From: Streptomyces sp. HUAS CB01 | GTDB lineage: Bacteria > Actinomycetota > Actinomycetes > Streptomycetales > Streptomycetaceae | Assembly: GCF_030406905.1 (NCBI RefSeq) | Contig: NZ_CP129137.1 | Coordinates: forward strand, 992,001 to 1,056,000 | Length of the DNA: 64,000 nucleotides | Direction: 5' to 3' | Shown: piece by piece, positions 60,933 to 64,000 of the stretch | Numbering within the stretch: the stretch's first letter is position 1 | Layout: each line of letters starts with the position of its first letter | The notes under the pieces: model-generated | Databases searched by the model: none | What the model was told of the DNA's origin: nothing | Seen by the model: the letters and a program-made list of their open reading frames with translations, nothing else | Program-made: the position numbers and the translations under genes

Positions 60933-61436
60933 GTGACGCACAAGGACCGTCCCGAGACCGAGCTGCGCCATCTGCGCCGCTGTGTCGAGCTCGCCGCCGA
61001 GGCCGCGGAGGCCGGTGACGAACCCTTCGGCTCCGTACTGGTCGGGGCGGACGGCAGCGTGCTCGCCGAGGACCGCAACCGGGTCGCCACGGCCGGCGAC
61101 GCGACGCGCCACCCGGAGTTCACGCTGGCCCGGTGGGCGGCCGAGAACATGGCGGAGCGGGAGCGGGCCGCCGCCACGGTGTACACCTCGGGCGAGCACT
61201 GCCCCATGTGCGCGGCGGCGCACGGATGGGTCGGCCTGGGCCGCATCGTGTACGTGAGCTCGGCGGAGCAGACGGTCGCCTGGCTGGCCGAACTCGGTCT
61301 GCCCGCCGCCCCGGTGCGCGCACTGCCGGTGCGGGACGTCGTCCCCGGCCTCACGGTCGAGGGGCCGGTGCCGGGTCTGGCCGAGGAGGTCCGGGAACTG
61401 CACCGCCGCGCCCACGGCGAACGGCCCGGCGCCTGA
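60933..61436 (+). CDS. Cytidine/deoxycytidylate deaminase-type nucleoside deaminase
   Basis: 167 residues. Zinc motifs HPEF (HxE) and EHCPMCAAAHG (PCxxC). It may deaminate guanine or tRNA adenosine. GTG 60933 has GGAG upstream. Confidence 0.9.
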   Translation: MTHKDRPETELRHLRRCVELAAEAAEAGDEPFGSVLVGADGSVLAEDRNRVATAGDATRHPEFTLARWAAENMAERERAAATVYTSGEHCPMCAAAHGWVGLGRIVYVSSAEQTVAWLAELGLPAAPVRALPVRDVVPGLTVEGPVPGLAEEVRELHRRAHGERPGA

Positions 61437-61458
61437 TCGCCGGTCCGCGCCCGGACGG

Positions 61459-62304
61459 TCAGCCGACGCCGAACGAACCCGCGGGCGGCTCGGGTGATCC
61501 GGTCGCGTCCTCGTCGCTCACGGACCGGGCGTCGCCGATGAAGCGCCGCAGGCCGTCGCCGTACTCCACACGGGCCGGGAAGACGTCCGACGCGGTACGG
61601 CGCGCGAGGCCGGCGACGTCGATCGGCGTGTGCGAGGCCAGCAGCACCGCGTTGCCGAAGCGGCGTCCGCGCAGCACTCCCGGCTCGGCGACCAGGGCGA
61701 GCTCCGGGAACACGGCCGCGAAAGTGGCCAGTTGGGAGCGGAGGAAGTCGAACGGGGCGCTGTCGGCGAGGTTCGCCGCGTAGACGCCGCCGGGGCGGAG
61801 GGCTCGCTCGGCGGCTCCGGCGTACTCCCGGGAGGTGAGATGGGCCGGCACCCGCGAGCCGCCGAACACGTCGGCTATCAGGACGTCCGCCGAGTCCTCG
61901 GGCGCTCGCTCCAGCCACGCGCGCGCGTCCGCCGCGTGGACGGATATCCCCGAGCCGGGCGGCAGCGGCAGCCGCTCGGCGACCAGTGCCAGCAGTCCGC
62001 GGTCGGCCTCCACCACGTCCTGCCGTGAGCCGGGGCGGGTGGCGGCGACGTACCGGGGCAGGGTGAGGGCGCCGCCGCCGAGATGCAGGACGTCGAGCGG
62101 TGTGCCCTCCTCCGCCGTCGCGTCGATGACGTGCGCGAGTCGCCGTGCGTACTCGAACTCCAGATGCGTCGGATCGTCGAGGTCCACGTACGACTGCGGC
62201 GCTCCCTCCACGGTGAGCAGCCAGGCCCGGGGCCGGTCGATGTCGGGCAGGAGCTTGGCGGTGCCGTTGTCCACGGCGCGCTCGACGGGGATGGGGTCGT
62301 CCAC
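61459..62304 (-). CDS. Spermidine synthase-like protein
   Basis: 281 residues. Class I methyltransferase-like fold of the spermidine synthase family: VLHLGGGALTLPRYVAATRP, VVEADRGLLALVAE, VHAADARAWLE and DVLIADVFGGSRVPAHLT. The aminopropyl-transfer residues cannot be confirmed, so the substrate is uncertain. ATG 62304. Confidence 0.85.
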   Translation of the reverse strand: MDDPIPVERAVDNGTAKLLPDIDRPRAWLLTVEGAPQSYVDLDDPTHLEFEYARRLAHVIDATAEEGTPLDVLHLGGGALTLPRYVAATRPGSRQDVVEADRGLLALVAERLPLPPGSGISVHAADARAWLERAPEDSADVLIADVFGGSRVPAHLTSREYAGAAERALRPGGVYAANLADSAPFDFLRSQLATFAAVFPELALVAEPGVLRGRRFGNAVLLASHTPIDVAGLARRTASDVFPARVEYGDGLRRFIGDARSVSDEDATGSPEPPAGSFGVG

Positions 62305-62395
62305 CTGCCCATTGTCCGCCCATGGCCGTCCCGGCGAACGCCGGAGGGGCCCAGGGCCGGGAAAGGGCGGCCGGGACCGGACGGCGGGCCGGGGT

Positions 62396-63301
62396 TCAGG
62401 TCGTCAGGACGGCCCGTACCGCCTCCGCGTGGGCGACCGCCTGCGCGCGGCCGGCGCGGGCGGAGGGCGCCCGGCGCGCGGGGTCGAGGACGTTGCGCCC
62501 GAACGCCCTGCGCGCCGCACGGTCAGGGGTGATCAGCACGACGTTCGCTCCCGCGGCGGCGAGCCTGGACGCCTGCGCACGCGCGGAGGGCACGGGCCCG
62601 CCGCCGACCGAGATGGGCGCGACGATGACGACGGTGCCGTATCCGGCCGCGAGGTCCGCGTTCGTGGACGACCGCACACCGCCGTCGATGAAGCGCCGCC
62701 CGTCGATCGTGACGGGCGGCCAGACTCCGGGCACGGCGCAACTGGCGCCGACGGCGTCGAGCAGCCCCACCCCGCTGTCCCGGTCGAACGCGTGGAACTC
62801 CCCGGTGACGGCGTCCACCGCGGTGACGACGAGGCGGCGTGCCGACGGCCATTCGTGGGTGTGGAGCCGTGCGGCGAAGACCGCGCGCCGGACCTCCTCC
62901 GGCTCGGTGCGGGCGGAGAGCGCGAGCCGCCCCATGCGCGCGCCGTACGCCTCGGCGTCCCGCGAACGCAGCACGCCCCAGACGTAACGGGCGAGCACGG
63001 TCGGGCCCATCCCGGCGGGGACCTCCCCCTCGAGATCGGCGAGCTGACGCCCGTACAGCTCCGGCAGGGCGAGCAGCCCGGAGGAGAGCTGGGCGCCGAC
63101 CACCGATCCCGCCGAGGTCCCGACGATCAGATCGGCCGCGGAGACGTCCGCCCCGGCCTCGGCGAGACCGTGCAGCACACCGACCTCCCAGCCGATGCCG
63201 GCCAGTCCGCCGCCGCCGAGCACCAGCGCGGTTCCGCGCCGCCCCGGCGGTCCCTCCCGGTCCGTGCCCGCGTCCGTGCCCTTGTGGTCCATGTCGGCCA
63301 T
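62396..63301 (-). CDS. Patatin-like phospholipase
   Basis: 301 residues. Oxyanion loop LVLGGGGLAGIGWEVG, nucleophile GTSAGSVVG and catalytic Asp in FIDGGVRSSTNADLA (DGG). Likely an intracellular lipid hydrolase. ATG 63301. Confidence 0.93.
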   Translation of the reverse strand: MADMDHKGTDAGTDREGPPGRRGTALVLGGGGLAGIGWEVGVLHGLAEAGADVSAADLIVGTSAGSVVGAQLSSGLLALPELYGRQLADLEGEVPAGMGPTVLARYVWGVLRSRDAEAYGARMGRLALSARTEPEEVRRAVFAARLHTHEWPSARRLVVTAVDAVTGEFHAFDRDSGVGLLDAVGASCAVPGVWPPVTIDGRRFIDGGVRSSTNADLAAGYGTVVIVAPISVGGGPVPSARAQASRLAAAGANVVLITPDRAARRAFGRNVLDPARRAPSARAGRAQAVAHAEAVRAVLTT

Positions 63302-63326
63302 GGATGCAGTGTGACGTGTACGGGGC

Positions 63327-63361
63327 GGATCCGCCGCCCGCCGTGGGCGGGCGGCGGATCC
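63327..63361 (-). terminator. 16-bp terminator after the EF-Tu gene
   Basis: Perfect arms GGATCCGCCGCCCGCC (63327-63342) and 63346-63361 around the loop GTG, starting 5 bp from the EF-Tu stop. Confidence 0.88.
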
Positions 63362-63366
63362 CCGCG

Positions 63367-64000
63367 TCAGACCAGACCGGTGACCGTGCCCGCCCCGACG
63401 GTCCGCCCGCCCTCGCGGATCGCGAAGCCCAGCCCGGGCTCCAAGGGCACGTCCCGGCCCAGCTCGACGGTCATGTCGATCGTGTCGCCGGGCCGGGCGA
63501 CCGCCGCCTGGCCCAGGTCCACGTCCCCGACGACGTCCGCCGTCCGGATGTAGAACTGCGGTCGGTAACCGGTGGTGACCGGCGTCGTACGGCCTCCCTC
63601 ACGTCCGGAGAGCACGTACACCTGAGCGGTGAACCGACGGCTCGGCGTCACGCTGCCGGGCGCGGCCACCGCATGGCCGCGGCGGACCGCGTCGCGTGGC
63701 ACGCCCCGCAGCAGCAGGGCCACGTTGTCCCCGGCCTCGGCGGAGTCCATCGGCTTGCCGAAGGTCTCCAGACCGGTGACGACCGTGGTGGTGTCGGCCC
63801 CGAGCACCTCCACCCGGTCGCCCACGCGGACGGTGCCGCGCTCGACCGCCCCGGTGACGACCGTGCCCCGGCCGGTGATGGTGAGGACGTTCTCCACCGA
63901 CAGGAGGAACGGCGCGTCGGTGTAGCGGACAGGCATCGGCACATAGGTGTCGACGGCGTCGAGCAGCGCCTCCACGGCGGACGTCCAGCGCGGGTCGCCC
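63367..64000 (-). CDS. tuf: Elongation factor Tu, divergent copy (C-terminal part)
   Basis: About 211 residues of the C-terminal half (end of domain 1 to domain 3) are inside the window; the GTP-binding domain lies beyond base 64000. Domain 2 contains TITGRGTVVTGAVERGTVRVG and LLLRGVPRDAVRRG; domain 3 ends FAIREGGRTVGAGTVTGLV. Ordinary EF-Tu ends VGAGRVTKI, so the Arg and Lys are replaced. Streptomyces often carry such a third, divergent tuf copy. The N-terminal domain must be seen before activity is judged. Confidence 0.93.
   Translation of the reverse strand, partial: GDPRWTSAVEALLDAVDTYVPMPVRYTDAPFLLSVENVLTITGRGTVVTGAVERGTVRVGDRVEVLGADTTTVVTGLETFGKPMDSAEAGDNVALLLRGVPRDAVRRGHAVAAPGSVTPSRRFTAQVYVLSGREGGRTTPVTTGYRPQFYIRTADVVGDVDLGQAAVARPGDTIDMTVELGRDVPLEPGLGFAIREGGRTVGAGTVTGLV

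Noticed and set aside
60512..61018. Val/Pro/Ser-rich frames through the GGTCCC array
   Set aside because: These are translations of a simple repeat, not proteins.

Overview
The window is a 64 kb piece of a Streptomyces (or very close actinomycete) chromosome. GC content is very high, third codon positions are almost all G or C, and GTG and TTG starts are common. Several genera-typical families are present: DUF397, XRE/DUF5753, CtaG-like, F420-dependent LLM oxidoreductase, ECF41 sigma factor and CsbD. From memory the gene order (a phosphofructokinase, the urease block, biotin genes, purB and finally an extra tuf) resembles one arm-proximal part of the S. coelicolor chromosome; this was not checked against a database. 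No rRNA, tRNA, CRISPR array, insertion sequence or prophage was found.

Layout. 1-3.9 kb: end of pfkA, a CtaG-like membrane protein, panE and a PlsC acyltransferase. 4.0-9.1 kb: a complete urease operon on the minus strand (ureA-B-C-F-G-D) with a GlnR-like box and a perfect 17-bp palindrome upstream. 9.1-10.9 kb: a TetR regulator divergent from a membrane protein, with operators between them. 11.0-12.4 kb: an orphan Phd-type antitoxin divergent from a ClpP-like protein that lacks two of its three catalytic residues, followed by a small helical protein. 12.7-13.4 kb: a c-di-AMP (ydaO) riboswitch controlling a secreted NlpC/P60 hydrolase. 13.5-15.9 kb: a decayed LysR gene and the ATPase / XRE / DUF397 module. 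16-20.9 kb: biotin biosynthesis (bioF divergent from bioB-A-D).

21-30.5 kb: a methyltransferase, a Fic-like toxin with a ribbon-helix-helix antitoxin, an LLM oxidoreductase, an acetyltransferase, two coupled CNNM/CBS transporters, a GDSL hydrolase, purB and a Mug glycosylase. 30.5-35.6 kb: a ROK regulator, a GntR regulator with a DasR-like operator in its own promoter, an ECF41 sigma factor and a hydrolase. 35.7-37.0 kb is a gene graveyard: a broken PhoD-type phosphatase runs into a truncated DUF6493 gene. 37.1-44.2 kb: a membrane-anchored ACT-acetyltransferase, a trans-sulfuration PLP enzyme divergent from an Lrp regulator, a DUF885 peptidase, an SDR, and a rhodanese divergent from a second Lrp regulator. 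44.2-48.7 kb: sbcC-sbcD. 48.9-64 kb: housekeeping and transport genes, ending in the C-terminal part of a divergent EF-Tu.

Recurring themes are divergent regulator/target pairs, genes whose -10 box sits 6-8 bp before the start codon (probably leaderless mRNAs), strong GC-rich hairpins between convergent genes, and several unrelated short tandem repeats placed just after stop codons or in intergenic gaps. The least conventional loci are the catalytically degenerate ClpP locus (11.0-12.4 kb), the degenerate Fic module (22.0-22.7 kb) and the ACT-acetyltransferase membrane fusion (37.1-38.6 kb).
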